Of a DNA stretch of 64,000 bases, positions 28,555 through 37,091 are shown in pieces. The position numbers and the translations under genes are program-made. The DNA is from Marinobacter subterrani (lineage in GTDB: Bacteria > Pseudomonadota > Gammaproteobacteria > Pseudomonadales > Oleiphilaceae), in the NCBI RefSeq assembly GCF_001045555.1, contig NZ_LFBU01000001.1, positions 1,054,001-1,118,000 on the forward strand, written 5' to 3'. Position 1 is the stretch's first letter; each line of letters opens with the position of its first letter. Under the pieces are notes generated by a model, which was not told the DNA's origin, did no database searches, and saw nothing but the letters and a program-made list of their open reading frames with translations.

Positions 28555-29276
28555 CCACGCTGTTTATTTCAGACCTTCACCTCGAGGAATCACGCCCGGA
28601 CATAACCAGGGCGTTTCTGTCCTTCCTGGATGAGAAAGCCGCCGGGGCAGAACAGCTCTATATCCTCGGCGACTTCTTCGAGGCCTGGATCGGGGACGAC
28701 GAGCGCACCCAGTTGCAGGAACAGGTTGCTGCTGCCCTGCGCAAGCTGAGCGACCGCGGCACCGGGATTTTCCTGATGCATGGCAACCGGGATTTCCTGA
28801 TCGGCGAAGATTTCTGCAATCGCGCCGGTGCAACCCTGCTGGACGACCCAACCGTGGTCGACCTCTACGGCACGCCTACCTTGCTGATGCACGGGGACAG
28901 CCTGTGCACGGCCGATGTGGAGTACCAGAAGTTCCGGGCCAACATGCGCAACCCGCAATGGCAGCAGATGATTCTCCAGCGCCCCCTGGAAGACCGCCAG
29001 CAGATGGCCCGGCAGCTTCGGGAAATCAGCATGGCCAAAAACCAGGGCAAGGAAGAGTTCATCATGGACGTAACCCCCGAGGAGGTCGTCCGGGAAATGG
29101 AAGCCCACGGTGTTCAGCGAATGATCCATGGGCATACCCATCGCCCGGCGGAGCATGAACTGACCGCAAACGGTCAGCCGGCGAAGCGGATTGTCCTGGG
29201 CGACTGGGCCGAAAACGTCTGGTGGCTTGAGGTAACGTCAGATACGCCCCCTGCTCTGCACAAATACCCGCTTTGA
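28551..29276 (+). CDS. lpxH: UDP-2,3-diacylglucosamine diphosphatase
   Basis: LpxH hydrolyses UDP-2,3-diacylglucosamine to lipid X in lipid A synthesis. The 241-residue protein is a calcineurin-like metallophosphoesterase with [38 protein letters not shown] and [10 protein letters not shown] in order. The start is the GTG at 28551, overlapping the ppiB stop. A longer or shorter start is unlikely because the metal-binding Asp comes at residue 8. Confidence 0.95.
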   Translation: MTTLFISDLHLEESRPDITRAFLSFLDEKAAGAEQLYILGDFFEAWIGDDERTQLQEQVAAALRKLSDRGTGIFLMHGNRDFLIGEDFCNRAGATLLDDPTVVDLYGTPTLLMHGDSLCTADVEYQKFRANMRNPQWQQMILQRPLEDRQQMARQLREISMAKNQGKEEFIMDVTPEEVVREMEAHGVQRMIHGHTHRPAEHELTANGQPAKRIVLGDWAENVWWLEVTSDTPPALHKYPL

Positions 29277-29280
29277 TACA

Positions 29281-29308
29281 GACAGGCCGGGCAGTTGCCC
29301 GACCTGTC
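29281..29308. terminator. Hairpin between lpxH and aapP
   Basis: GACAGG-C-CGGGC pairs with GCCCG-A-CCTGTC around AGTT, with one mismatch. It lies between two convergent genes, 5 nt past each stop. There is no T-run, so it is either a weak terminator or a 3'-end stabiliser. Confidence 0.5.
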
Positions 29309-29313
29309 GACTC

Positions 29314-30126
29314 TCAGTTGTGCAGAATCTGCTGCAGGAATTTCTGGGTTCGGGGCTCCCTGGGGTTGGAGAAAAACTCCTGGGGCGGCGCTTCCTCCAC
29401 GATCTCGCCCCCATCCATGAAGATCACCCGGTCCGCCACGGTTTTGGCAAAGCCCATTTCGTGGGTGACACAGATCATCGTCATGCCACTTTTCGCCAAC
29501 TCGACCATGACGTCGAGCACTTCCTTGATCATTTCCGGGTCCAGAGCCGAAGTGGGCTCATCAAACAGCATGATCTTCGGCTTCATGCACAGAGCGCGGG
29601 CAATGGCCACCCGCTGTTGCTGGCCACCCGATAACTGACCCGGGTATTTGTTGGCCTGATCGGGGATCTTTACCCGCTCGAGATACTCCATGGCCGTGGC
29701 CTCTGCTTCCTTGCGCGGAATCTTGCGGACCCAGATCGGTGACAGACAGCAGTTCTCCAGCACCGTTAGATGCGGAAACAGGTTGAAATGCTGGAACACC
29801 ATGCCAACCTCACGACGCACCGTGTCAATCTGGCGCACGTCATCGGTCAACTCCACATCATCCACCACGATCTTGCCCTGCTGGTGCTCCTCAAGGCGGT
29901 TTATACAGCGAATAAAGGTGGATTTGCCGGAGCCGGACGGGCCGCAGATAACGATCCGCTCGCCCTGCTTTACGGTCAGATTCAGGTCCTTCAGCACGTG
30001 AAAGTCGCCGTACCATTTGTGCATGCCCTCGACACGGATAATGTCGATTTTGGGCTCACGCCGGCTTTCGGCGGTTTGCTGGTTGTCTGGTGTTTGGGTG
30101 GTTTCTGTCATTGGCTTACCCATCAT
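29314..30126 (-). CDS. aapP: General L-amino acid ABC transporter, ATP-binding protein
   Basis: AapP drives the AapJQMP importer by ATP hydrolysis at the inner membrane. The 270-residue protein has Walker [11 protein letters not shown], the signature [13 protein letters not shown], Walker [15 protein letters not shown] and the switch His in VTHEMGF. About 30 polar N-terminal residues precede the nucleotide-binding domain. The ATG at 30126 overlaps the aapM stop as ATGA. A start at the later Met (30111) is possible. It is the last gene of aapJQMP. Confidence 0.94.
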   Translation of the reverse strand: MMGKPMTETTQTPDNQQTAESRREPKIDIIRVEGMHKWYGDFHVLKDLNLTVKQGERIVICGPSGSGKSTFIRCINRLEEHQQGKIVVDDVELTDDVRQIDTVRREVGMVFQHFNLFPHLTVLENCCLSPIWVRKIPRKEAEATAMEYLERVKIPDQANKYPGQLSGGQQQRVAIARALCMKPKIMLFDEPTSALDPEMIKEVLDVMVELAKSGMTMICVTHEMGFAKTVADRVIFMDGGEIVEEAPPQEFFSNPREPRTQKFLQQILHN

Positions 30127-31208
30127 GATTTATGCCCCGTATCGAGTTTGCGTTCCAGGTTCTGGCTGTAGCGGGAAATGCCAAAACAGAACACCCAGAA
30201 ACAGAAGGCAACGAAGACATACCCCTCCACGGCCACGTTCTGCCAGGCGGGGTCGGTTATGGTTGACTGAACCGTGCCAAGGAGGTCAAACAGGCCGATG
30301 ATCAGCACCAGCGTGGTGTCCTTGAACAGGGCAATGAAGGTGTTAACAATGCCGGGAATGACCATTTTCAGGGCCTGCGGCAGGATGATCAGGCCGGTTT
30401 TTTTCCAGTACCCGAGCCCCAGCGCATCCGCCGCTTCGTACTGCCCGCGCGGAATGGCCTGCAAGCCGCCCCGGATCACTTCCGCCATGTAGGCCGACTG
30501 CCAGAGCGTGATGCCGATCAACGCCCGCAGCAGCTTTTCGAAGTTCATGCCTTCCGGCAGGAACAGCGGCAGCATTACCGAGGCCATGAACAACACCGTT
30601 ATCAGCGGTACCGCCCGCCAGACCTCAATAAACACGATACAGAGGCCCCGAATGATCGGCATCTCCGAACGCCGCCCCAGGGCCAGCAGAATCCCGATGG
30701 GCAGGGACGCGATAATGCCGATGTAGGCAATGATCAGCGTCAGCATCAGCCCGCCCCATTTGGCGCTGTCTACGGCCTCAAGGCCAAAACTGCCGCCCGG
30801 GATCAGGAAATAGCCTATTACGGGTAGCCCGGTCATCCCGAAAATGCCCAGCCACTTCCGGCCCGGGAAATTCTCGATGAACTGCGGCACGAACGATAGC
30901 GCCAGCAGGGCGAACATGACATCGACACGCCACTGCAGCTCGTTGGGATAAAATCCGTAGATAAAGAAATTCAGACGCTGGTTGATGAACAGCCAGCAGG
31001 CCCCGGCGCCGGTGCAGTCACCGGGCTCGCTGCCCTTGAAATCCGCCTCGAGGAACAGCCAGTTCAGAACTGGCCCCACGCTGGTGACCAGCAGGTAACC
31101 CACAACCAGGGTCAGCAGGGTGTTATACCAGCTGGAAAACAGGTGCATCCGCATCCAGGCGACCGGGCCCAGCAGCTTTTTCGGTGGTTTCATTACAGAT
31201 TCAGCCAT
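30123..31208 (-). CDS. aapM: General L-amino acid ABC transporter permease AapM
   Basis: AapM is one of the two membrane subunits of the importer. I place the start at the second ATG (31208), which follows AAGGAG by 5 nt and overlaps the aapQ stop as TGATG. The first ATG at 31211 is too close. The protein of about 361 residues has several hydrophobic helices. A long segment with [16 protein letters not shown] lies after the first helix and is probably periplasmic. The ABC coupling loop is [20 protein letters not shown]. Confidence 0.92.
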   Translation of the reverse strand: MAESVMKPPKKLLGPVAWMRMHLFSSWYNTLLTLVVGYLLVTSVGPVLNWLFLEADFKGSEPGDCTGAGACWLFINQRLNFFIYGFYPNELQWRVDVMFALLALSFVPQFIENFPGRKWLGIFGMTGLPVIGYFLIPGGSFGLEAVDSAKWGGLMLTLIIAYIGIIASLPIGILLALGRRSEMPIIRGLCIVFIEVWRAVPLITVLFMASVMLPLFLPEGMNFEKLLRALIGITLWQSAYMAEVIRGGLQAIPRGQYEAADALGLGYWKKTGLIILPQALKMVIPGIVNTFIALFKDTTLVLIIGLFDLLGTVQSTITDPAWQNVAVEGYVFVAFCFWVFCFGISRYSQNLERKLDTGHKS

Positions 31209-32395
31209 CATCGCTCCTTAATCGCCACGGCCCGGTTATAGATATTCATAAACAGGGAGATGAGCAGACTGATTGTCAGATACACGGCCATCGTAATGGC
31301 CACAACCTCAACGGCCTGACCGGTCTGGTTCAGGGTCGTCCCCATGAAGACAGCCACCAGATCAGGGTAGCCAATCGCCGTCGCTAGTGAGGAGTTTTTG
31401 ACCAGGTTCAGGTACTGGCTGGTGAGCGGAGGAATGATGACCCGCATGGCCTGGGGAATGACTACCAGGCGCAGAGTAAGACTGTTGGGCAGGCCCAGCG
31501 CCTTGGAGGCCTCTGTCTGGCCCTTGCTCACCGAAAGAATACCCGAACGGACAATCTCCGCGATGAAACTTGCGGTGTAGAGCGACAGGGCAATCCACAA
31601 GGCCGCAAGCTCGGGAATGATGGTAATGCCACCGCCGAAATTGAACCCTTTCAGGGCCGGAATGTCCCAGGTCAGCGGTTGCCCCGCCACCAGGTATGCC
31701 AGTAACGGCAAAAGCACCAGAGCTGACAGACCCACTTTGAACGTCGGGAAAATCTGCCCGGTCGCCAGCTGACGTTTATTGGCCCAGAGGCGGAGCGCCA
31801 CCACCGCAACGATGGCAACAACCAACACACCCCAGACCAGGCCAAAGCCTTCCTGGGTCACCGGCTCGGGAAGGTACAGACCCCGGTTATTCAGGAACAT
31901 CGCGCCGCCTACATCAACACTCTGACGGGGCGATGGCAGATTACTCAGCACCGCGAAGTACCAGAAGAAGATTTGCAGCAACAGCGGAATGTTGCGGATC
32001 ACTTCAATGTAAACAAGGGCGACTTTGGCCACCAACCAGTTACTGGACAGGCGGGCAACCCCGAGAATGAACCCCAGAATGGTGGCAGCAACGATGCCCA
32101 TCGCGGACACCAGCAAGGTATTGGTAAGCCCCACCAGGAAAGTCCGCCCATACGACATGGTGGCATCGTAGGGAATCAGGCTCATGATGATGCCGAAGCC
32201 GGCGGTTTCATCAAGAAACCCGAAACCGGTGCTGATGCCCCGGCTTTCCATGTTGGACAAGGTATTCTCGATCAGGGTCCAGCCGGCCCAGAAGACCAGG
32301 GACAGAGTGACGATCTGAAAGAAAATGGAGCGAATACGAGGGTCGTACCAGGGCTTGGGGCCCGCAGGTCTCGAATCAATGGTTTGTTTTTTCAT
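31208..32395 (-). CDS. aapQ: General L-amino acid ABC transporter permease AapQ
   Basis: AapQ is the larger membrane subunit (395 residues) that pairs with AapM. It has an N-terminal helix near residues 30-46, a loop with GISTGFGFLDETAGFGI, a core permease segment (SYGRTFLVGLTNTLLVSAMG), and the coupling loop EASKALGLPNSLTLRLVVIP. The gap of about 95 nt to aapJ holds a perfect hairpin. The ribosome site before the ATG is weak, so translation may depend on the upstream mRNA structure. Confidence 0.92.
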   Translation of the reverse strand: MKKQTIDSRPAGPKPWYDPRIRSIFFQIVTLSLVFWAGWTLIENTLSNMESRGISTGFGFLDETAGFGIIMSLIPYDATMSYGRTFLVGLTNTLLVSAMGIVAATILGFILGVARLSSNWLVAKVALVYIEVIRNIPLLLQIFFWYFAVLSNLPSPRQSVDVGGAMFLNNRGLYLPEPVTQEGFGLVWGVLVVAIVAVVALRLWANKRQLATGQIFPTFKVGLSALVLLPLLAYLVAGQPLTWDIPALKGFNFGGGITIIPELAALWIALSLYTASFIAEIVRSGILSVSKGQTEASKALGLPNSLTLRLVVIPQAMRVIIPPLTSQYLNLVKNSSLATAIGYPDLVAVFMGTTLNQTGQAVEVVAITMAVYLTISLLISLFMNIYNRAVAIKER

Positions 32396-32441
32396 GCATT
32401 TTCCCGAAAAGCTTCCGTGCGGTTAAACACATCACAGATGG

Positions 32442-32476
32442 ACTGGAGGCCCGGCCGAACTGAGCTGGCCTCCAGT
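32442..32476 (-). other. Intercistronic hairpin between aapJ and aapQ
   Basis: ACTGGAGGCC (32442-32451) pairs perfectly with GGCCTCCAGT (32467-32476) around a 15-nt loop. There is no T-run. Hairpins like this after the binding-protein gene of ABC operons often stabilise its mRNA and so raise its level over the permeases. That role is inferred. Confidence 0.6.
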
Positions 32477-32489
32477 GTGCTCTCAGGAT

Positions 32490-33515
32490 TTACCGAACCG
32501 GCGGGGCGTACATGATGCCGCCATCGGTCCAGAGTGCGTTGAGCCCGCGCTCCAGATCCAGCGGGGTGCCCGGGCCTACGTTACGGTTATACATCTCGCC
32601 ATAGTTACCGACCTGCTTGACGATCTTGTAGCCGAAGTCTGCCGGCAGGCCCAGCTTGGCGCCCATATCCCCGTCGGTACCCAGCAGACGCTTGACGTTC
32701 GGGTTGTCGGATTTCAGCATGTCATCGACATTTTCCATGGTTATGCCGAGTTCTTCGGCGTTGATCTGGGTAAACAGAACCCACTTCACGATGTTGAACC
32801 ACTCGTCATCCCCCTGACGCACCACGGGGCCAAGCGGCTCTTTGGAGATGGTGTTCGGCAGGATCTTCGCCGCCGACGGGTCTGCAAGTTTCGACTTCAG
32901 CGCCGCAAGCTGGGAGCGATCCGAGGTGAGAACGTCGCAGCGGCCGGCCGCGAAGCCCTGCACAGTCTGCTCGGAGGTATCGAAAACGATGGGACGGAAT
33001 TCCATGCCCTTGGCCCTGAAGTAATCCGCCAGGTTCAGCTCCGTGGTGGTGCCCGCCTGGATGCACACGGTGGCCCCGTCAAGCTGCGTGGCATCGTCTA
33101 CGCCGAGGTTCTTTTTCACCAGGAAGCCCTGGCCATCGTAGTAATTGACCCCGGTGAAGTTCAGGCCGAGCGAGGCGTCACGGGTCAGGGTCCAGGTGGT
33201 GTTCCGGGACAACATGTCGATTTCACCGGACTGCAGCGCTGTGAAACGCTCCTTGGCAGTCAGCGGGGTGAATTGCACAGCCTTGGCATCGCCAAATACG
33301 GCGGCAGCCACGGCCCGACAGGTATCCACATCAATGCCTGTCCAGTTGCCATTTTCATCAGGCTGTGAAAAGCCGGGGAGACCACTGGTAACACCGCACT
33401 GCAGGTGCCCCTTATCCTTGACTGCCTCAAGCGTGGTGGCCGCGTTGGCCGTTGATGCGGTAAACGCGCCCAGAATCAGGGCAGCGCCGATGGCAATCGA
33501 CTTGGCTTTGTTCAT
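32490..33515 (-). CDS. aapJ: General L-amino acid-binding periplasmic protein AapJ
   Basis: AapJ captures a broad range of L-amino acids in the periplasm and hands them to AapQM. The 341-residue precursor has a signal peptide of about 25 residues (ending STANA) and a family 3 solute-binding fold starting LEAVKDKGHLQCGVTSGLPG, then GIDVDTCRAVAAAVFGDA and SRNTTWTLTRDASLGLNF. A good GGAG precedes the ATG. A sigma-54-type promoter lies 46 nt upstream, pointing to nitrogen control of the operon. Confidence 0.95.
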   Translation of the reverse strand: MNKAKSIAIGAALILGAFTASTANAATTLEAVKDKGHLQCGVTSGLPGFSQPDENGNWTGIDVDTCRAVAAAVFGDAKAVQFTPLTAKERFTALQSGEIDMLSRNTTWTLTRDASLGLNFTGVNYYDGQGFLVKKNLGVDDATQLDGATVCIQAGTTTELNLADYFRAKGMEFRPIVFDTSEQTVQGFAAGRCDVLTSDRSQLAALKSKLADPSAAKILPNTISKEPLGPVVRQGDDEWFNIVKWVLFTQINAEELGITMENVDDMLKSDNPNVKRLLGTDGDMGAKLGLPADFGYKIVKQVGNYGEMYNRNVGPGTPLDLERGLNALWTDGGIMYAPPVR

Positions 33516-33560
33516 TATATTTTCTCCGAAGTTCCGTTGATTAGACGTGCAACGGTTCTC

Positions 33561-33576
33561 AGCAATTTATAAGCCA
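33561..33576 (-). promoter_or_regulatory. Sigma-54 promoter of aapJQMP
   Basis: The minus strand reads TGGCTTATAAATTGCT (33576-33561). This keeps the GG and GC of the sigma-54 consensus TGGCAC-N5-TTGCW at exact spacing and mismatches only the AC after TGGC. The predicted start is near 33550, giving a leader of about 35 nt before the ribosome site of aapJ. An RpoN/NtrC-type control is inferred. I found no convincing NtrC enhancer. Confidence 0.65.
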
Positions 33577-33762
33577 GAGAACTTAACGCATTGATTTATT
33601 GTGTTTATTTTCTTGCGAGCCATTCCCTTCAACACACTTCGGCCACACCACTGTGCAGACCGTGCCTCAATTCGGCGCACGGGGAGACTGTCGGTCGGTA
33701 GGAAGGTGTTTTCCTGAACGCTCAGTTACAAGATAGAACAAAGATCAGGATTTGAAGTAGTT

Positions 33763-34662
33763 TTATGAAGAAAATGTTGTTTCCGGGGGTTCAGCGTAGG
33801 TCTCGAGCCGCTTCAGCCAGCCTGGCAGCCAGCGTTCCCGCTCAATCGGGTTGTCAGCGTTGTGCGCTCGCCGGGCCAGCACTCGCCCGGCCGCTTCGCG
33901 AAAGTTCGCCAGCGCGGTTTTGCCCGCGCGCGCCCTCATCTCAAGCAACACCTGCAAAAGTCCCCATCCCTCACCCTTGTATCGCTCGGTGGTCGAGAGA
34001 CCCTCGCCCTTGAAATTCACGTAATCCATCACCGCGTAAACTCCACCAGGCGTCTTGCTTAAGGCCTCGAGTCGACCGACTACCTCACCTTTTCGTCCGG
34101 GCGGCGCAGCCTCAATCACCCGCTCCAAGGAGTTTCTGGCGCGGTGAAAGATAAATTCGGCCTGGATTCCCCGGGTGGAAGCCAGGAATTCCCGCAACTC
34201 CGCAACCCTTGACGAATCCCCGGCCGTCATAAAGGACTGCCTGTCCGGCCAGGGCGCGTCAAAGGGTTCAAGGCGCTGCAACCAGCCGGGAATGGGAACC
34301 CGCCGCTGCCTCATATAATCGATCAGGGCCGGGAAGCTCTCCACGAATCGCCCGTCCACCCCTTCGGGATACCAGATGAAATGGCCTATCCCCAGAGACG
34401 GAAAGGCCTCGCCCGTATTCCAGTGAACCAGGCATTCAAATCGGCCCGCGCATTCGTTTCGGAAGATCTGCCGCCCCACCCAGTCCAGTTGGGCAGGCGT
34501 AAGCGTCAGGGTTATGTTTCGAGTCGCCGAGCCCGAGTGCTGGACAGCCGGGTCCCCGACGACGCGAGCCTGAGCATTGTTATCGGAATCACAGCCGACG
34601 AGAGTCAGCACGCTGGCAAGGACAATCACTGCCAGACACTGAAAGACCATTACTAATTTCAC
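33763..34662 (-). CDS. Lipoprotein of unknown function
   Basis: I do not recognise a family with certainty. The GTG start at 34662 overlaps the stop codon of the upstream thioesterase as GTGA. The 299-residue product has a lipoprotein signal ending LTLVGC (Cys24), a polar linker, and then a compact domain. That domain contains IFRNECAGRFECLVHWNTGE followed by FPSLGIGHFIWYPEG, and later DYVNFKGEG and the C-terminal PGWLKRLETYAEP. Two close cysteines (NEC and FEC) could form a disulphide. The Glu-rich segment followed by G-x-GHFIWY is reminiscent of lysozyme-like folds, but this is a guess. It is probably anchored in the outer membrane. Confidence 0.8.
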   Translation of the reverse strand: MKLVMVFQCLAVIVLASVLTLVGCDSDNNAQARVVGDPAVQHSGSATRNITLTLTPAQLDWVGRQIFRNECAGRFECLVHWNTGEAFPSLGIGHFIWYPEGVDGRFVESFPALIDYMRQRRVPIPGWLQRLEPFDAPWPDRQSFMTAGDSSRVAELREFLASTRGIQAEFIFHRARNSLERVIEAAPPGRKGEVVGRLEALSKTPGGVYAVMDYVNFKGEGLSTTERYKGEGWGLLQVLLEMRARAGKTALANFREAAGRVLARRAHNADNPIERERWLPGWLKRLETYAEPPETTFSS

Positions 34663-35051
34663 GCCACCCGATGCTCAGAAAGTTTTGATCTGATTTCATC
34701 AGGGATCGGCAGGGCTTTTTCTGTCTCGTAGTCAAAATGAATCAATACCGCCACGCCACGGGCAATCTGTTTGCCGTTCTGCCAGGCCTCCTGGATTACA
34801 TGGAAGGAGCTGTTGCCGATCTTGCCAATCCCGGTTCGGATCTCCACCGGCATGTGCCAGTAGCTCTGCGCCAACAGATCAATTTCCAGCCGGGCGATGA
34901 TCAGCGGCCAGGTCTCGACTTCAAGGGTCGGATGAAAAATACGAAATACCGGCGTTCTGGCCTGCTCGAACCAGACCGGCAGACTGGTGTTACTGATGTG
35001 CCCGAGGGCATCGGTATCGCTGAAACGTGGTTCCAGTTCGAGATGAAACAT
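34659..35051 (-). CDS. Acyl-CoA thioesterase, hot-dog fold (YbgC/4-hydroxybenzoyl-CoA type)
   Basis: The 130-residue protein is a single hot-dog domain expected to hydrolyse acyl-CoA thioesters. The N-terminal FSDTDALGHISNTSLPVWFEQAR carries the Asp, Gly-His and Asn positions typical of the 4-hydroxybenzoyl-CoA thioesterase group, and ends with the usual helix. The actual substrate cannot be told. The stop overlaps the start of the lipoprotein gene, so the two are co-translated. It is separated from fpr by a terminator. Confidence 0.88.
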   Translation of the reverse strand: MFHLELEPRFSDTDALGHISNTSLPVWFEQARTPVFRIFHPTLEVETWPLIIARLEIDLLAQSYWHMPVEIRTGIGKIGNSSFHVIQEAWQNGKQIARGVAVLIHFDYETEKALPIPDEIRSKLSEHRVA

Positions 35052-35144
35052 CGTGACTTCCCTATTTCCAAAACCCGCTACTATACACCGATGGTGGGCC
35101 CGGTAGCTCTACCGTCTGCACGATTGCACCGGTGGGACACAGAC

Positions 35145-35174
35145 AAAAAACCGGAGCATCCCGCTCCGGTTTTT
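35145..35174. terminator. Bidirectional terminator downstream of fpr
   Basis: AACCGGAGC (35149-35157) pairs with GCTCCGGTT (35163-35171), with an A-run on the left and a T-run on the right. On the minus strand it ends the fpr transcript, about 45 nt past its stop codon. Confidence 0.92.
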
Positions 35175-35216
35175 CAAAGGCTGGGTAAGAGGGCTTTGAA
35201 CGATAATCTGCCCAAC

Positions 35217-35987
35217 TTACTGTTCGACAAAGGCCCGTTCAATAACATAGTGCCCCATCTCGCCACCGCGAGCCTCCTTGAAACCCATGTGGTTCAGGAT
35301 AGCGCAGGTGTCCTTGAGCATGCTCGGGCTACCGCAGATCATGAAGCGATCGTTTTCCAGATCAAATTCCGGCAGGCCCAGGTCACGGGTAATCTTTCCG
35401 GTTTCCATCGCGTCGGTCAGGCGCCCCTTATTGCGGAATTCCTCCCGGGTAACGGTGGGGTAATACTCCAGCTTGCCCTTCACCATCTCTCCGAAATACT
35501 CGTTCTCCGGCAGCTCCTCGATTTCCTGCTGGTAAGCCAGCTCCGACACGTAACGCACACCGTGGGTCAGGATAACCTTGTCGAACGCCTCATAGACTTC
35601 CGGATCCTTGATGATACTCATGAACGGGGCAAGCCCCGTGCCCGTGCTGATCAGCCACAGGTTCTTGCCCGGCAGCAGGTTATCGAGAATCAGGGTACCG
35701 GTGGGCTTGCGGCTCACCAGGATTTCGTCGCCCACCTGAATTTTCTGCAGACGGGAGGTCAGCGGGCCGTCCTGCACCTTTATCGAGAAGAACTCCAGTT
35801 CTTCCTCATAATTGGCACTGGCGATACTGTAGGCGCGCATCAATGGCTTGCCATCGGTTTCCAGGCCAATCATGACAAAATGGCCGTTCTTGAACCGAAA
35901 CCCCGGATCGCGGCTTGTAGTAAAGCTGAACAGGGTATCGTTCCAGTGATGGACGCTGGTCACTTTCTCTTTGATCAGGTTGCTCAT
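35217..35987 (-). CDS. fpr: Ferredoxin/flavodoxin--NADP+ reductase
   Basis: Fpr moves electrons between NADPH and ferredoxin or flavodoxin and takes part in redox-stress defence. The 256-residue protein has the FAD-binding RAYSIAS motif (about residues 50-57), the NADP-binding STGTGLAPFMSIIKD and MICGSPSMLKD, and the C-terminal YVIERAFVEQ typical of the bacterial subclass found in Pseudomonas. It is divergent from a LysR-type gene in the place of finR, its known activator in Pseudomonas. Confidence 0.94.
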   Translation of the reverse strand: MSNLIKEKVTSVHHWNDTLFSFTTSRDPGFRFKNGHFVMIGLETDGKPLMRAYSIASANYEEELEFFSIKVQDGPLTSRLQKIQVGDEILVSRKPTGTLILDNLLPGKNLWLISTGTGLAPFMSIIKDPEVYEAFDKVILTHGVRYVSELAYQQEIEELPENEYFGEMVKGKLEYYPTVTREEFRNKGRLTDAMETGKITRDLGLPEFDLENDRFMICGSPSMLKDTCAILNHMGFKEARGGEMGHYVIERAFVEQ

Positions 35988-36075
35988 GTAAACCTCTTGC
36001 CTGTTCGATACGCTTTTTACGGCGAATGTTTCAAATTTGGATTGCGAACAGTATAACCCGGCACTAACCTATCGG

Positions 36076-36092
36076 GAAAATGGGATATTTTC
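36076..36092. promoter_or_regulatory. Candidate operator in the fpr/finR gap
   Basis: GAAAAT (36076-36081) and ATTTTC (36087-36092) form an inverted repeat about 40 nt before finR. LysR-type regulators commonly bind AT-rich T-N11-A sites in such divergent gaps. The assignment to FinR is by position only. Confidence 0.3.
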
Positions 36093-36131
36093 ATAACCTT
36101 ATTCGGGCGAATCGATTTAGAGCGAACTCAT

Positions 36132-37016
36132 ATGAAATACAGTTTCCGCCAACTGGAAGTTTTCCTGGCCGCGGCCCATTTCCAGAACATCACTCGCGCC
36201 GCCGAGTCTCTTTCCATGTCACAGTCTGCCGCCAGCAGTGCACTCAAAGAGCTGGAAAACCAGTTTGACATCCAGCTGTTTGACCGGGTTGGCAAGCGCC
36301 TTCAGCTCAATGAACTCGGGCGCTTGTACCGGCCCAAAGTCGAGGCCGTCCTGGCCCAGGCGAAAGAGCTGGAGCAGGCGTTCAGCAAACACACTGAAGT
36401 GGGCGCGCTGAAAGTCGGCGCCACCCTCACTATCGGTAACTATCTGGCCGTGGGGGTTATGGCCCAATACATGAATACCCCTACCCGGCCGCGGGTCTCT
36501 CTGGAGGTTGCCAATACGAGTACCATTGCCAGGCGAGTCAAGGATTTTGAACTCGATATCGGGCTGATCGAGGGTGAACTTCAGTCGCCGGACCTGGACG
36601 TCATTCCCTGGCGGGGCGACGCCCTGGTGGTTTTCTGCTCGCCCAGCCACCCTCTGGCCAGCAAACCGTCACTGACCGACGACGACCTTCGCAACGCCAC
36701 CTGGATCATGCGTGAACCGGGTTCTGGTACGCGCCAGAGTTTTGAAAGGGGCATGCACGGGCTATTGCCGGATCTGAATGTATTGCTGGAACTGGAGCAC
36801 ACGGAAGCCATCAAGCGCGCGGTGGAAGCCGATCTTGGCATAGGCTGCCTGTCGGAAGTGGTTCTGGCTGACGCGTTCAGGCGGGGAAGCCTGGTCCCGC
36901 TCACGGTGCCGGAGCATCGGCAGTTTGATCGGCAGTTCTACTTCATCCTGCACAAACAGAAATACCGCAGTGCAGGGATTGATGCCTGGATCGAGCTGTG
37001 CCGGAAGCTTGGTTAA
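36132..37016 (+). CDS. finR: LysR-type regulator next to fpr (FinR-like)
   Basis: The 294-residue protein has the N-terminal winged helix-turn-helix of the LysR family (SFRQLEVFLAAAHFQNITRA and AESLSMSQSAASSALKELE) and a C-terminal co-inducer domain starting near residue 90 (GALKVGATLTIGNYL). Its position facing fpr is that of FinR in Pseudomonas, which activates fpr under superoxide stress. The name rests on this context. A copy of the GGGGTCAGATGAA hairpin begins 14 nt after the stop codon. Confidence 0.85.
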   Translation: MKYSFRQLEVFLAAAHFQNITRAAESLSMSQSAASSALKELENQFDIQLFDRVGKRLQLNELGRLYRPKVEAVLAQAKELEQAFSKHTEVGALKVGATLTIGNYLAVGVMAQYMNTPTRPRVSLEVANTSTIARRVKDFELDIGLIEGELQSPDLDVIPWRGDALVVFCSPSHPLASKPSLTDDDLRNATWIMREPGSGTRQSFERGMHGLLPDLNVLLELEHTEAIKRAVEADLGIGCLSEVVLADAFRRGSLVPLTVPEHRQFDRQFYFILHKQKYRSAGIDAWIELCRKLG

Positions 37017-37029
37017 AAGGCGTGAACTG

Positions 37030-37059
37030 GGGGTCAGATGAACGCCTTCATCTGACCCC
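37030..37059. repeat. 30-nt GGGGTCAGATGAA hairpin, copy 2, at the finR 3' end
   Basis: The 13-bp stem (37030-37042 with 37047-37059) is identical to that of copy 1 at 17021-17050. Only the first loop base differs (C for A). It lies between the convergent finR and miaE genes and has no T-run on either side. Confidence 0.85.
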
Positions 37060-37091
37060 GCCGTCGCCACCCCGTCTTCGCCAGGGCAGCT

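Noticed and set aside
33640..33700. Possible NtrC enhancer (GTGCA-like pieces) upstream of the aapJ sigma-54 promoter
   Set aside because: The pieces do not form the TGCAC-N5-GGTGCA arrangement at proper spacing.
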